Shown: positions 1 to 7,891, counted from the first letter of the stretch. The stretch: DNA of 14,568 bases from an uncultured Saprospiraceae bacterium (GCA_938033975.1 CALHKJ010000486.1:1-14568); one strand, 5' to 3'. Made by a program: numbers and translations. Notes: a model not told the origin generated them from the letters alone.

Positions 1-218
1 GCTGGAACCAAAGCAATGCTATAAATCAAAAATGAAAGAATCATCTTGGTTGAGATCATTCCACTATTAAATAAGATAAGGGCCAAATTTGCCGTAAGGC
101 TAATAAAAATATAGAGCATGGAAGCATCGTAATCAAATCCATTAAGTTTTAGACCTAAGCACGTCAAGGCGATTAAGAATAACTGAGTAATTCGATATGG
201 ATTTAAGAGTCTTTCCAT
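1..218 (-). CDS. Partial polytopic membrane protein, possible Wzy polymerase or O-antigen ligase (N-terminal 72 codons)
   Basis: An ATG on the minus strand at 218-216 opens a frame that stays open to the left edge, so only the first 72 codons are visible. The product begins MERLLNPYRITQLFLIALTC and contains about three hydrophobic stretches (roughly residues 11-23, 35-51 and 59-72) separated by very short polar turns, which is how a polytopic inner-membrane protein starts. It begins one base after the flippase stop codon, so translation is probably coupled and the two share an operon with galE. A Wzy-type polymerase or WaaL-type ligase commonly sits beside a Wzx flippase, which is why I propose that role, but no diagnostic motif lies in the visible part. 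The assignment as a gene is reasonable; the function is a guess from context. Confidence 0.6.
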   Translation of the reverse strand, partial: MERLLNPYRITQLFLIALTCLGLKLNGFDYDASMLYIFISLTANLALILFNSGMISTKMILSFLIYSIALVP

Positions 219-219
219 G

Positions 220-1521
220 TTATTTTCCAAAGCTAAAATATCCAAATTTCCTCTTAAGATAAATGAGCAAGATTCCATTTAACAGAATCTGAAAAATGAC
301 ATTGCTCCAAGCTGCACCAATGATCCCAAAATTAGGAATAAGAATAAATGAAAGTACAATATTGATTAAGGTCGTCGCCAAAAATACATTTTGGACTAGG
401 ACTTGTTTCTCACTCATCTGTAGCATTACTGAAATAGGACCTGTGAGTGCGTTGAAAAACAAACCAATAAGTAAAATTCTAAGGACATTACCAGATTCTG
501 TAAAGTCACTTCCGTAAAGTGCCATAAGTTGATCACTAAAAATGAAAATGATTATAAGCATTGGTAAGGTGATGAGAAAAATCACATTTGTTGTCAGTTT
601 AAGAATCCTCTTTAGTTCCTCAGGTTTGCCTTGCCCAAATTTTCTTGAAAAGATTGGGGCGGCGATGGTTGTTCCTGCCACCAAAGGCATCATCAATAAA
701 TAACCAATCCGGAGAGCTGCTTCAAAGTTTCCCAAACTTCCATCTCCAGCAAAATATTTTAATACCAAGGCAACTACCCATTGACCTAAGAAGATGGAAG
801 AGCCTGCAATTAGAAATGGAATAGCTAACTTGTTGGTCTTCGGTACATCTCTTAGATGCGACCAAAATTTAGAAATCAGATCCTTTCCAAATTTGAATTG
901 CCAATGCCATAATGAAATCAAAAACATTAAGAGCACACCAATGATATATGCATTGACTGGTGTGAAATCAGTAATTCCTGAACTATGTTTTATGGTAAAA
1001 TAAGCGATTATAGATAGCAGAGGTACTCCTGCAAATTCTAGCAAGGAAAACATGCCAGTAAACTTTAATGCACGATATGATTGAGCATTCATCTTGAGAA
1101 TTGTAAAGGGGAATAAACAAATCAACAGTAAGAAAATGAAATAGTATTCTGAGAATAGAAATTTGAAATTCTTGAAGGTGAGAAGGTAAACAAGAAAAAC
1201 CAAAATAATCGAGTTTACTAAAACAGCTATGGATCCTTTACCTATGAAGTTGCTTATCTTATTTTTATCTGGATCATCTGAAATGTACCTCAAAAGATAA
1301 ATGTCCATACCTGCCATAGCAAGTAAGGATAGAATTTTGAGACTAAGCATAAAAAAGCTAAACTCACCATAAACTTCATCGCCAAATTGATTGGTGATGA
1401 TTAAAGTGAATACGTATAAAAGTATAATACCAAAAATCCGAATAAAAAAAGTTGTTCCACTTCCTTTGATTAAATCAATAGAATCTACATCCAGTTTTCC
1501 AAGTATTTTTTTCGCTAACAT
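220..1521 (-). CDS. Wzx-type polysaccharide flippase (MOP/MATE superfamily)
   Basis: The 433-residue product is almost wholly hydrophobic, with about 12 to 14 predicted membrane spans, the usual size and layout of the polysaccharide-transporter branch of the MOP exporter superfamily. Such proteins flip undecaprenyl-linked oligosaccharide units across the inner membrane for Wzy-dependent assembly. Typical features are the N-terminal GSGTTFFIRIFGIILLY segment, a central amphipathic stretch with APIFSRKFGQGKPEELKRI (about residues 290-308), and the late LIPNFGIIGAAWSNV segment (about 395-410), a pattern that recurs in Wzx and RfbX proteins. It lies 11 bases after galE and one base before the next membrane gene, consistent with cotranscription. 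The substrate cannot be read from the sequence. A lipid II flippase is less likely because the neighbours are sugar-nucleotide and surface-glycan genes. Confidence 0.88.
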   Translation of the reverse strand: MLAKKILGKLDVDSIDLIKGSGTTFFIRIFGIILLYVFTLIITNQFGDEVYGEFSFFMLSLKILSLLAMAGMDIYLLRYISDDPDKNKISNFIGKGSIAVLVNSIILVFLVYLLTFKNFKFLFSEYYFIFLLLICLFPFTILKMNAQSYRALKFTGMFSLLEFAGVPLLSIIAYFTIKHSSGITDFTPVNAYIIGVLLMFLISLWHWQFKFGKDLISKFWSHLRDVPKTNKLAIPFLIAGSSIFLGQWVVALVLKYFAGDGSLGNFEAALRIGYLLMMPLVAGTTIAAPIFSRKFGQGKPEELKRILKLTTNVIFLITLPMLIIIFIFSDQLMALYGSDFTESGNVLRILLIGLFFNALTGPISVMLQMSEKQVLVQNVFLATTLINIVLSFILIPNFGIIGAAWSNVIFQILLNGILLIYLKRKFGYFSFGK

Positions 1522-1532
1522 TCAGAGTTGAC

Positions 1533-2525
1533 TTAAAGAATACTTTTAAAGATGTCTTCGATTCCTTTTTTTGGTTTCCAGCCCAATTCTTTTTTAGCTT
1601 TTGAAAAGTCTGCATAAACTTGTACAACATCACCAGATCTCCTTTCACCAATTGAGTGATTGATGCTTGAATTAGAAACTTTTTCCATAGCATGCACCAT
1701 TTCTAAGACAGTAATGCCATTGCCGGTTCCAAGATTATAAATATTTAGCTTTCCTTTCTCATTCGAAGTCTTTAAATAATCTATTGCTAATGTGTGTGCT
1801 TGAGCAAGGTCTTCTATGTGGATATAATCCCTAATACAGGTCCCATCTCTTGTTGGGTAGTCTCCACCATGAATAATAAGTTTCTCTCTTTTCCCTTTAT
1901 ATACTTCCTCAATAATTGGTACTAGTGTTTCCACCTCTCTGGTTGCTTGCTCTTTAAGAATCCCAGATGAATGAATTCCTGCAGGATTGAAATACCTTAA
2001 TAAAACAAAATTTAAATCTCGATGCTTGATTGAAAAGTCGGTAATGATTTGTTCTCCTATCTGTTTTGTCCTTGCATAGGGCGATTCTGCATCTTTGAGT
2101 GGGGTAGTCTCCCTTACTGGAAGATTATCGGGGTTACCATAAACAGAGCAAGAACTTGAAAAAACAAGATTTGGGATATTCCATTGTCTTTGACAGGCAA
2201 GAATATTGATCAAAGAGTTTAGATTATTATTGAAGTAAATCAGTGGTTGATCAGTTGATTCTTTGACAGATTTCAAAGCAGCAAAGTGAATGATTCCAGA
2301 AATATCCTCATGTGCTTTGAAGACAGCCTTGGTTTTTTGAAGATCTGTTAGATCAACATTGTAGTTTTTGACTGTCTTGCCTGTTAATTGTTTGATGCGA
2401 TCCATCACCTTTGGGTCACTGTTGATGTAATTGTCTATTGATATTACTTCATATCCCTTATTTACTAAGTCTACGATGGTATGGCTACCAATATACCCGC
2501 ATCCACCCGTAACAACTATCTTCAT
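1533..2525 (-). CDS. galE: UDP-glucose 4-epimerase family protein (GalE-like)
   Basis: This 330-residue cytoplasmic enzyme of the extended short-chain dehydrogenase family should interconvert UDP-glucose and UDP-galactose (or the N-acetyl forms) using bound NAD. The Rossmann motif GGCGYIGSH is at residues 7-15, the SSSCSVYG strand with the catalytic serine is at 123-130, and the YxxxK pair is Y150/K154. Other family signatures are LRYFNPAG (166-173), DGTCIRDYIH and the C-terminal RRSGDVVQVYAD. The length is normal. The loop that binds the uridine part of the substrate (about residues 181-195) lacks the usual PNNL sequence, so the sugar specificity is uncertain. It is the first gene of a probable galE-flippase-membrane protein operon and supplies hexose precursor for the surface glycan. 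A TAnnTTTG promoter box lies 26 bases before the start codon. Confidence 0.9.
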   Translation of the reverse strand: MKIVVTGGCGYIGSHTIVDLVNKGYEVISIDNYINSDPKVMDRIKQLTGKTVKNYNVDLTDLQKTKAVFKAHEDISGIIHFAALKSVKESTDQPLIYFNNNLNSLINILACQRQWNIPNLVFSSSCSVYGNPDNLPVRETTPLKDAESPYARTKQIGEQIITDFSIKHRDLNFVLLRYFNPAGIHSSGILKEQATREVETLVPIIEEVYKGKREKLIIHGGDYPTRDGTCIRDYIHIEDLAQAHTLAIDYLKTSNEKGKLNIYNLGTGNGITVLEMVHAMEKVSNSSINHSIGERRSGDVVQVYADFSKAKKELGWKPKKGIEDIFKSIL

Positions 2526-2716
2526 TTTTACTATTGTATGATCTATAACTCAAAGTTAGTTTATATCTAGTAGAAACGGAGAATGTTTAGATATCTGACT
2601 TAAAGGTGATACAAAAATGAGTTGGTGTATATAAGATTAAGTTTATATATCGTAGATTAGGGATAATGTAGTTTCGCCGATTGTCAATAAGATGAAAACC
2701 TAAAACTAAAGGTAAA
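2526..2716. other. Divergent intergenic region between galE and the HTH gene
   Basis: This 191-base AT-rich gap separates two divergently transcribed genes and must hold both promoters. The galE side has a perfect TAnnTTTG box (separate entry). On the plus strand the best match is TAGTTTCG at 2669-2676, one mismatch from TAnnTTTG and without a clear -33 element, so I do not call it a promoter. An AAAGG at 2708-2712, four bases before the ATG at 2717, could be a weak ribosome-binding site. No RNA gene or strong hairpin was seen. Confidence 0.7.
2551..2558 (-). promoter_or_regulatory. Candidate galE operon -7 promoter element
   Basis: The minus strand reads TAACTTTG, matching the TAnnTTTG -7 box of the Bacteroidota primary sigma factor. 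It would place the transcription start near 2544 and give a leader of roughly 20 bases before the galE ATG. No good TTTG -33 element is present at the expected distance, so this is only a half-promoter match. Confidence 0.4.
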
Positions 2717-3712
2717 ATGAATTTACAAAAGGAATATCAAGAACAATTCTTCAGATTTTTGGCAAAGAAGAAGCCTTCTGAAGTAATTCTTCATGAGACA
2801 ATGGAGGTTTTGAATCTTCGCAAAGGCGCCACTTATAAAAGAATGAATGGTGATACTGCATTAACTACAGCAGAGATGGTACAACTGTCAAAGCATTTTA
2901 ATGTTTCACTTGACAATGTCTTTCAGCCTGATAAATTTATATCTACCTACCACCCATTTTGGAAAGATGAGGGGACAACTAGTGTAGATTTTATGGATCG
3001 TTTTTCCTTGTACATGTCACCTTTGATGAAGGACAGGGAAAGCCATATGATTTATTTGGCCAACGAATTACCGGTATTCTATTATTTTTCACACCATTAT
3101 ATTTTCAATTTTCTTCTAGCTATTTGGAATCATCTTCATTGGGATGACACCAGACTTAAGATCGTAGAGAATAAAGAAATTAATTTTAAGCTAGAGAATT
3201 TCCGAAAGGACATCACTAAATATTATTCTAATTCGCCGATTACAGAAATTTGGAATTCGAATATGCTTTCCAACTTATATCAACAAATAGTATTTTCAAT
3301 TTCGATAAGAGCATTTGAGGACACCAAGTATATTGAAAATTTGATTAAAGATATCGCTGCCTTAATCGAGCAATTAAGACAAGTTGCATTTACAGGATCT
3401 AGAGAAGGCAAGGAAGAGGGTGACCTGAAGGTGTACTTGAATGAATTTGGAAACTACCTAAATATCTTATTGTACAGTTCTGAAGATGTAAAGGTTGGTT
3501 TTATAGGTTATGATATACCACAATTCCTCATTACCTCCAATGAGCATTTCTTTAATTACTCCACCAAATGGATTAATAAAATCAAGAAGAGATCTGTCCT
3601 GATTAGCTCGGACGGATATCAGTATCGCGAATTGTTCTTCCTAAAAATGGAAACTGACTTTAAGCAATTTCAAGAAAGAGTGGAAAAAATGGTCTCTGTA
3701 TATTACAACTAG
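2717..3712 (+). CDS. Helix-turn-helix protein with uncharacterised C-terminal region
   Basis: The 331-residue product starts with a region resembling a lambda-repressor or BetR-like helix-turn-helix (about residues 20-70): the stretch LRKGATYKRMNGDTALTTAE followed by MVQLSKHFNVSLDNVF resembles helices 2 to 5 of such folds. The remaining ~260 residues are mixed, rich in aromatic residues and Lys/Glu, and show no motif I recognise; they contain no signal peptide and no clear membrane span, so the protein is likely cytoplasmic. The role is probably DNA binding with a ligand-sensing or oligomerising C-terminal part, but this is inference. It stands alone on the plus strand, divergent from galE and convergent with cysN, so either operon is a plausible target. 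The start ATG has a weak AAAGG four bases upstream. Its stop TAG overlaps the cysN stop on the other strand. Confidence 0.8.
   Translation: MNLQKEYQEQFFRFLAKKKPSEVILHETMEVLNLRKGATYKRMNGDTALTTAEMVQLSKHFNVSLDNVFQPDKFISTYHPFWKDEGTTSVDFMDRFSLYMSPLMKDRESHMIYLANELPVFYYFSHHYIFNFLLAIWNHLHWDDTRLKIVENKEINFKLENFRKDITKYYSNSPITEIWNSNMLSNLYQQIVFSISIRAFEDTKYIENLIKDIAALIEQLRQVAFTGSREGKEEGDLKVYLNEFGNYLNILLYSSEDVKVGFIGYDIPQFLITSNEHFFNYSTKWINKIKKRSVLISSDGYQYRELFFLKMETDFKQFQERVEKMVSVYYN
3709..3712. other. Overlapping convergent stop codons in a CTAG palindrome
   Basis: The four bases CTAG contain the TAG stop of the plus-strand HTH gene (3710-3712) and the TAG stop of minus-strand cysN (3711-3709). The two coding regions therefore overlap by four bases and any terminator must lie inside the opposite gene. 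Confidence 0.95.
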
Positions 3713-4971
3713 AGAATCATTCCTGCTCCAACAGTATTGTTAGTTCCTTCATCAATTAAGATGACACTTCCAGTAATTCTGTTTTTACGATAAGCATCTG
3801 AAAACAAAGGACTTGTTGTTCTTAAAACAACTCTACCTATGTCATTCATGTTGATCGTATTTTCATCTTCGTCTCTGTGAAGTGTATTGATATCAAGTTT
3901 ATATCTTACTTCTTTTACAACACATCTTGCAGTCTTGGTAGTATGCATGATCATGTACTTACCTCTAGGCTGAATAGGCTTATTATTATCAAACCAACAA
4001 ACCATGATTTCAATATCTTGAGAAATTTCTGGTTGATTGTTGGTACGAACGATCATATCTCCTCTACTCAGGTCATAATCATCTTCAAGTAAGATGGTAA
4101 CTGACTGTGGTGGGAATGCTTCATTTTGTTCTCCATCAGGTCCCATTATTTTTTGAACCTTACTGTTGAAACCAGAAGGTAATAGCATCACATCATCCCC
4201 AACTTTAATCGTACCACCTGCCATTCTACCAGCATAACCTCTATAATCATGGTATTCATCATTGTAAGGTCTTATAACAAACTGTACGGGGAATCTTACA
4301 TCAATAAAGTTATGATCACTAGCGATGTGTACATTTTCAAGATAGTACATCAAAGTTGGTCCGTCATACCAATTTGTGTTTTGAGATCTATTAACAACGT
4401 TATCTCCTTTCAATGCAGAAATAGGAATAAAGTGGACATCGTTTACATCTAATTTCGCTGCAAACTTTTCAAACTCCTCTTGGATTTCGTTAAATCTTTC
4501 TTCACTATAATCTACTAGATCCATTTTGTTTATACAAACAACCAAGTGTGGAATTTGCAGTAAAGAAGAGATGATTGCGTGTCTTCTTGTTTGCTCAACG
4601 ATTCCATTTCTTGCATCGATCAAAACCAAAGCCACATTTGCAGTCGATGCACCAGTAACCATGTTACGAGTATATTGTGTGTGACCTGGTGTATCTGCAA
4701 TGATAAATTTTCTCTTAGGAGTAGAGAAATATCTATATGCAACATCGATAGTAATTCCTTGCTCTCTTTCAGACTTCAGTCCATCAGTAAGCAAAGCTAG
4801 ATTTACATCTTCTCCTCTTTTTTCACTAGCTGTTACAACTGCATCATATTGATCTTGATAGATAGATTTACTATCGTAAAGTAATCTACCGATTAGGGTA
4901 GACTTTCCATCATCAACAGATCCTGCCGTTGTGAATCTTAGTAGTTCGCTATTTGTAATATTATCTGACAT
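3709..4971 (-). CDS. cysN: Sulfate adenylyltransferase GTPase subunit (CysN)
   Basis: This 420-residue translation-factor-type GTPase pairs with CysD to form ATP sulfurylase, which makes adenosine 5'-phosphosulfate (APS) from ATP and sulfate with GTP hydrolysis pulling the reaction forward. All GTPase motifs are visible: G1 GSVDDGKS (17-24), a G2-region REQGITID (69-76), G3 DTPGH (93-97), G4 NKMD (148-151) and G5 SAL (185-187), followed by two beta-barrel domains resembling EF-Tu domains 2 and 3. The length matches stand-alone CysN; there is no fused APS kinase, in line with a separate cysC in the same operon. It is the last gene of the cysC-cysD-cysN unit, 18 bases after cysD. Its stop codon overlaps that of the converging HTH gene, so no room exists for a terminator between the two genes. 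Confidence 0.96.
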   Translation of the reverse strand: MSDNITNSELLRFTTAGSVDDGKSTLIGRLLYDSKSIYQDQYDAVVTASEKRGEDVNLALLTDGLKSEREQGITIDVAYRYFSTPKRKFIIADTPGHTQYTRNMVTGASTANVALVLIDARNGIVEQTRRHAIISSLLQIPHLVVCINKMDLVDYSEERFNEIQEEFEKFAAKLDVNDVHFIPISALKGDNVVNRSQNTNWYDGPTLMYYLENVHIASDHNFIDVRFPVQFVIRPYNDEYHDYRGYAGRMAGGTIKVGDDVMLLPSGFNSKVQKIMGPDGEQNEAFPPQSVTILLEDDYDLSRGDMIVRTNNQPEISQDIEIMVCWFDNNKPIQPRGKYMIMHTTKTARCVVKEVRYKLDINTLHRDEDENTINMNDIGRVVLRTTSPLFSDAYRKNRITGSVILIDEGTNNTVGAGMIL

Positions 4972-4989
4972 TTTTTCTTTTTAATCTTT

Positions 4990-5892
4990 CTAGAAGTAAC
5001 CTTGTTTTTTTCTATCCTCCATACTTGTTTCAGATCTCTTATCATCTGTTCTTCCTCCTCTCTCTGTAACTCTGGTAGTAGCAATTTCTTGAATAATTTC
5101 TTCGACAGTTTTAGCTGTAGATTTTGCAACACCTGTACAAGTCATATCACCAATTGTTCTGCATCTTACCATTTCATCAAAAACATTTTCTGTATCTTTT
5201 TTCATGATAAAGTCAGAGTCGGCAAGTAACACGCCTTCTCTTTCAAAAACTGGTCTTGTGTGTGCAAAGTAGAGTGACGGTAATGGCACTTCTTCCATTG
5301 CAAGATATTGCCAAACATCAAGTTCCGTCCAGTTACTTATTGGGAATACTCTAAAGTGTTCACCCATATGATGTTTTCCATTGAATAGGTTCCAAAGTTC
5401 TGGTCTTTGATTTTTTGGATCCCATTGTCCAAATTCATCTCTGTGTGAGAAGAATCTTTCTTTTGCTCTTGCTTTTTCTTCATCTCTTCTTGCACCACCT
5501 AAGGCTGCATCGTATTTCCCTTTTTCTAAAGCTTCAAGTAAGGCAGCAGTTTGCAATCCATTTCTACTTGCATTGATACCTTTTTCCTCAGTCACTGTTC
5601 CATTATCAATTGCTTCTTGAACTGAACCTACAATTAGTTTTGCACCTAATCTTTCGACTAGCTCATCTCTAAACTTAATTGTTTCAGGAAAGTTATGCCC
5701 AGTATCTACATGCAAAAGAGGGAAGGGTATTCTTGCAGGGAAAAATGCTTTGTGTGCAAGATGTACCATTAAGATTGAATCCTTTCCTCCAGAGAACATG
5801 AGTACTGGATTTTCAAATTGTGAAGCAACCTCTCTCATAATAAAGATTGATTCGGCTTCCAATTCTTTTAGATGATTAATGTGATAATCCAT
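4990..5892 (-). CDS. cysD: Sulfate adenylyltransferase catalytic subunit (CysD)
   Basis: This 300-residue protein is the adenylating subunit of the heterodimeric ATP sulfurylase. It belongs to the adenine-nucleotide alpha-hydrolase superfamily: the PP-loop SGGKDS is at residues 34-39, the HVDTGHNFPE strand at 61-70, the GGARRDEEKARAKERFFS phosphate-binding segment at about 132-149, and the substrate region FPISNWTELDVWQYL at about 183-197. The tail ending RKKQGYF with RGGRTDDKRS is characteristic of CysD and separates it from PAPS reductase CysH. The length is typical. It sits 7 bases after cysC and 18 bases before cysN, consistent with one transcript and stoichiometric production with CysN. 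Confidence 0.97.
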   Translation of the reverse strand: MDYHINHLKELEAESIFIMREVASQFENPVLMFSGGKDSILMVHLAHKAFFPARIPFPLLHVDTGHNFPETIKFRDELVERLGAKLIVGSVQEAIDNGTVTEEKGINASRNGLQTAALLEALEKGKYDAALGGARRDEEKARAKERFFSHRDEFGQWDPKNQRPELWNLFNGKHHMGEHFRVFPISNWTELDVWQYLAMEEVPLPSLYFAHTRPVFEREGVLLADSDFIMKKDTENVFDEMVRCRTIGDMTCTGVAKSTAKTVEEIIQEIATTRVTERGGRTDDKRSETSMEDRKKQGYF

Positions 5893-5899
5893 TCTTTAA

Positions 5900-6496
5900 T
5901 TATTGTTTTTGAAGTTGAGCTATTATCGCTTGATAAATTTGATCAACTGATTCTTCAATTGTTTGATTTTCGGTCTTTACATCAATATCAGGATTAGGAG
6001 GTGCTTCATAAGGCGAATCAATTCCTGTAAATCCTTTAATTTCTCCTGCTCTTGCTTTTTTGTAAAGACCTTTTACATCTCTTGCCTCGCAGATTTCGAT
6101 TGGGGTATTTACAAACACCTCAATAAAATCTTCTGAGCCAATGATTTGTTTTGCAGCATTTCGAATTTCGATAGTTGGGCTAACAAAACTGTTTAGGCAG
6201 ATGACACCAGCATTTAAAAATAGTTTGGAAACTTCTGAGATCCTTCTGATATTTTCATTTCGATCTTCAAGTGAAAATCCTAGATTATTATTGATCCCAC
6301 TTCTAATATTGTCTCCATCCAACAACTGTACAAAAAATCCTTCACTGAACAGCTTTTTTTCTAAGTGTTGAGCAATGGTGCTTTTACCTGATCCTGACAA
6401 GCCTGTAAACCACAAAACTTTAGCATTTTGATTTAGAAATAATTCTTTATCATTTCTACTCAGAATCTTATCAAATATCGGATGAATGTTTTCCAC
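5900..6496 (-). CDS. cysC: Adenylylsulfate kinase (APS kinase)
   Basis: The 198-residue product phosphorylates APS at the 3' position to give PAPS, the donor for sulfotransferases and for PAPS reductases. The Walker A loop GLSGSGKS is at residues 32-39, the LDGDNIR segment that contacts APS at about 59-65, and the family signatures FVSPTIEIR, DVKGLYKKARAGEIKGFTGI and SPYEAPPNPDI follow in the normal order. The length is standard. It is the first gene of a tight cysC-cysD-cysN operon, and a TAnnTTTG box lies 31 bases before its start codon. The gene order means APS made by CysDN can be converted to PAPS at once. No cysH reductase and no sulfotransferase gene is visible in this window, so the fate of the PAPS is not decided by the sequence. 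Confidence 0.96.
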   Translation of the reverse strand: MENIHPIFDKILSRNDKELFLNQNAKVLWFTGLSGSGKSTIAQHLEKKLFSEGFFVQLLDGDNIRSGINNNLGFSLEDRNENIRRISEVSKLFLNAGVICLNSFVSPTIEIRNAAKQIIGSEDFIEVFVNTPIEICEARDVKGLYKKARAGEIKGFTGIDSPYEAPPNPDIDVKTENQTIEESVDQIYQAIIAQLQKQ

Positions 6497-6526
6497 TCAG
6501 CTATTGAATTTATCTTTAAAGAGCTG

Positions 6527-6534
6527 CAAAGATA
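6527..6534 (-). promoter_or_regulatory. Candidate cysC operon -7 promoter element
   Basis: The minus strand reads TATCTTTG, a perfect TAnnTTTG box. The inferred start near 6520 gives a leader of about 24 bases, similar to that inferred for galE. The -33 position carries GGTTAA rather than TTTG, so an activator may be needed or the match may be chance. Confidence 0.42.
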
Positions 6535-6562
6535 TTCAACTTTCACTAAAATTAACCTATAT

Positions 6563-6574
6563 AACTAAATAGTT
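6563..6574. repeat. Short inverted repeat upstream of the cysC promoter
   Basis: AACTA and TAGTT are perfect inverted arms around a two-base centre. The repeat is centred about 48 bases upstream of the inferred cysC transcription start, where activator sites often lie. In AT-rich DNA a 5-base palindrome arm can easily occur by chance. Confidence 0.25.
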
Positions 6575-6738
6575 GAAAGTGTTAAGAGATTATACAATAT
6601 TTTAATCCTTAAGACCCTATCAATAGGCTTTATATATATACGATTAATATGGATAGGATGATTGGATTCTGTTGGAATTGAGCTTTAAAATCCCAGATAT
6701 GAGTAGATATAGGCTTGAAAAGTGATTGTATGTGGTTA

Positions 6739-7842
6739 CTAAGCCCTCATTACATCGCGAATCATCTTTCTAGTCACGACGAAAAGAATACCAAGAATTC
6801 CACCAAGTATAAGGCCTAAAATAATGCCTTTGATCAAAGAGGCTTTTTTTGGCATAATTGGAAGAACCGGCTTATCGATTGAGTTTATAAATGGTGTTTT
6901 ATTGCTTAAAGCAAAATCGGCTACTTCTAGATTTTTAGTTGCTTCACCATACATGGCTCCCAATTTTTGGATGTCTACCATCAATCGATTTTCTGTCAAT
7001 TTATCAGCTCTTGCAAACATGCCTTGACTGCTGTCTTTGAAATTTGCCAAGGCAGCATTTTTTGATTGAAGTTCTGTATAAATGGAATCGGTTTTAGACT
7101 TTAGTATTTTATAAGTCAGTTGTTGTTTCTCAATTGATTTCTCAATGTAGTAACTACTTAAATTTTCATACAAACTATTGCTTAGTGCGATAGAAACTTC
7201 TGGATTATGAGTATTTGAAATAATGCTCATGATTCCAGTCTGCTCGTTGTAACTTGTAGTAATTAATGCATCAATATCTTTTTTTGAATTACCAACAAGA
7301 TGTTCGTGTAGGTGTTTTAAGCCATTGTTTTCAACCAAGCTAAAATTAGCAATTGAGTCGTGATTAAATCTCAGCCCATCGATATTGTATTGTTGTTCGG
7401 GAGCAAGCATGCTTCTTTGATTCCATTTGTCATTTTCTTTCAACATTTGGATGACGTGATTGGCAAGCAAATCATCTTTTCCATCCACTTCAATAGTTCT
7501 AAATACAGTAGCAGAGGATATCTTTCTAGATTTAGAAAGCTCCAAAATTTTGTCCAAGTTATCTTCACCACCTCCAGCGCCAATCGGAAGCCCAAAAGAA
7601 CCTAGTATCCCTGATAGTCCGCCAGCACCTGCACTCTCGTCATTGAGCATAAAAGTGAGTGGAGCCTCATACATCAGATCATCACTCATTGCCTTATAGA
7701 CTTGATAAGCAAGAATTGGTAGAGTGATCAATAGAATGATGGGTATACATCTGATAATTTCAGAAAAATATTCTTTGGAAGTTATGATGGCTTCCTTTAG
7801 TGATATTTCATCGTTTTGATTCGATCGACCTGTAGAGGACAT
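6739..7842 (-). CDS. Wzz-family polysaccharide chain-length determinant (PCP protein)
   Basis: This 367-residue inner-membrane protein has the layout of polysaccharide co-polymerases: a short cytoplasmic N-terminus, a first membrane span at about residues 32-48, a large periplasmic domain rich in helix and coiled coil (about 50-330), a proline-rich PVLPIMP motif at 325-331, and a second membrane span at about 337-356 ending in a basic tail. The stretch GLSGILGSFGLPIGAG followed by NLDKILELSKSRKI (about 75-108) is the Wzz-type N-terminal domain. It has no tyrosine-kinase domain, so it is not a Wzc-type fusion. The likely role is setting the length of a Wzy-dependent glycan, working with the flippase and possible polymerase at the left of the window. 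It lies 54 bases after the Wzi-like gene and has its own promoter candidate overlapping that gene's stop codon. Confidence 0.88.
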   Translation of the reverse strand: MSSTGRSNQNDEISLKEAIITSKEYFSEIIRCIPIILLITLPILAYQVYKAMSDDLMYEAPLTFMLNDESAGAGGLSGILGSFGLPIGAGGGEDNLDKILELSKSRKISSATVFRTIEVDGKDDLLANHVIQMLKENDKWNQRSMLAPEQQYNIDGLRFNHDSIANFSLVENNGLKHLHEHLVGNSKKDIDALITTSYNEQTGIMSIISNTHNPEVSIALSNSLYENLSSYYIEKSIEKQQLTYKILKSKTDSIYTELQSKNAALANFKDSSQGMFARADKLTENRLMVDIQKLGAMYGEATKNLEVADFALSNKTPFINSIDKPVLPIMPKKASLIKGIILGLILGGILGILFVVTRKMIRDVMRA

Positions 7843-7891
7843 GAACTTAATTTGTATTACAAATATCTATATATTTATTGAGAGCACAGAA

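Larger units (their letters stand above)
6497..6738. other. Intergenic region between wzz-like gene and cysC
   Basis: This 242-base AT-rich gap lies between two same-direction minus-strand genes. It holds a candidate promoter for cysC and a 12-base inverted repeat (separate entries). Only a very weak hairpin with four-base arms (CCTA/TAGG near 6615-6626) is present, not followed by a T-run, so I do not call a terminator. No small gene with convincing coding features was found on either strand. The size of the gap suggests the cys genes are transcribed separately from the wzz-like gene. Confidence 0.65.

Noticed and set aside
2669..2676. TAGTTTCG as a promoter for the HTH gene
   Set aside because: One mismatch in the -7 box and no recognisable -33 element; too weak to call.
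5900..6496. Unusual FVSP sequence in CysC suggesting altered function
   Set aside because: As far as I recall, Bacteroidota CysC proteins commonly carry a similar segment, and all catalytic motifs are intact.
6610..6630. CCTATCAATAGG hairpin as a terminator of the wzz-like gene
   Set aside because: The arms are only four to five bases and no T-run follows on the minus strand.
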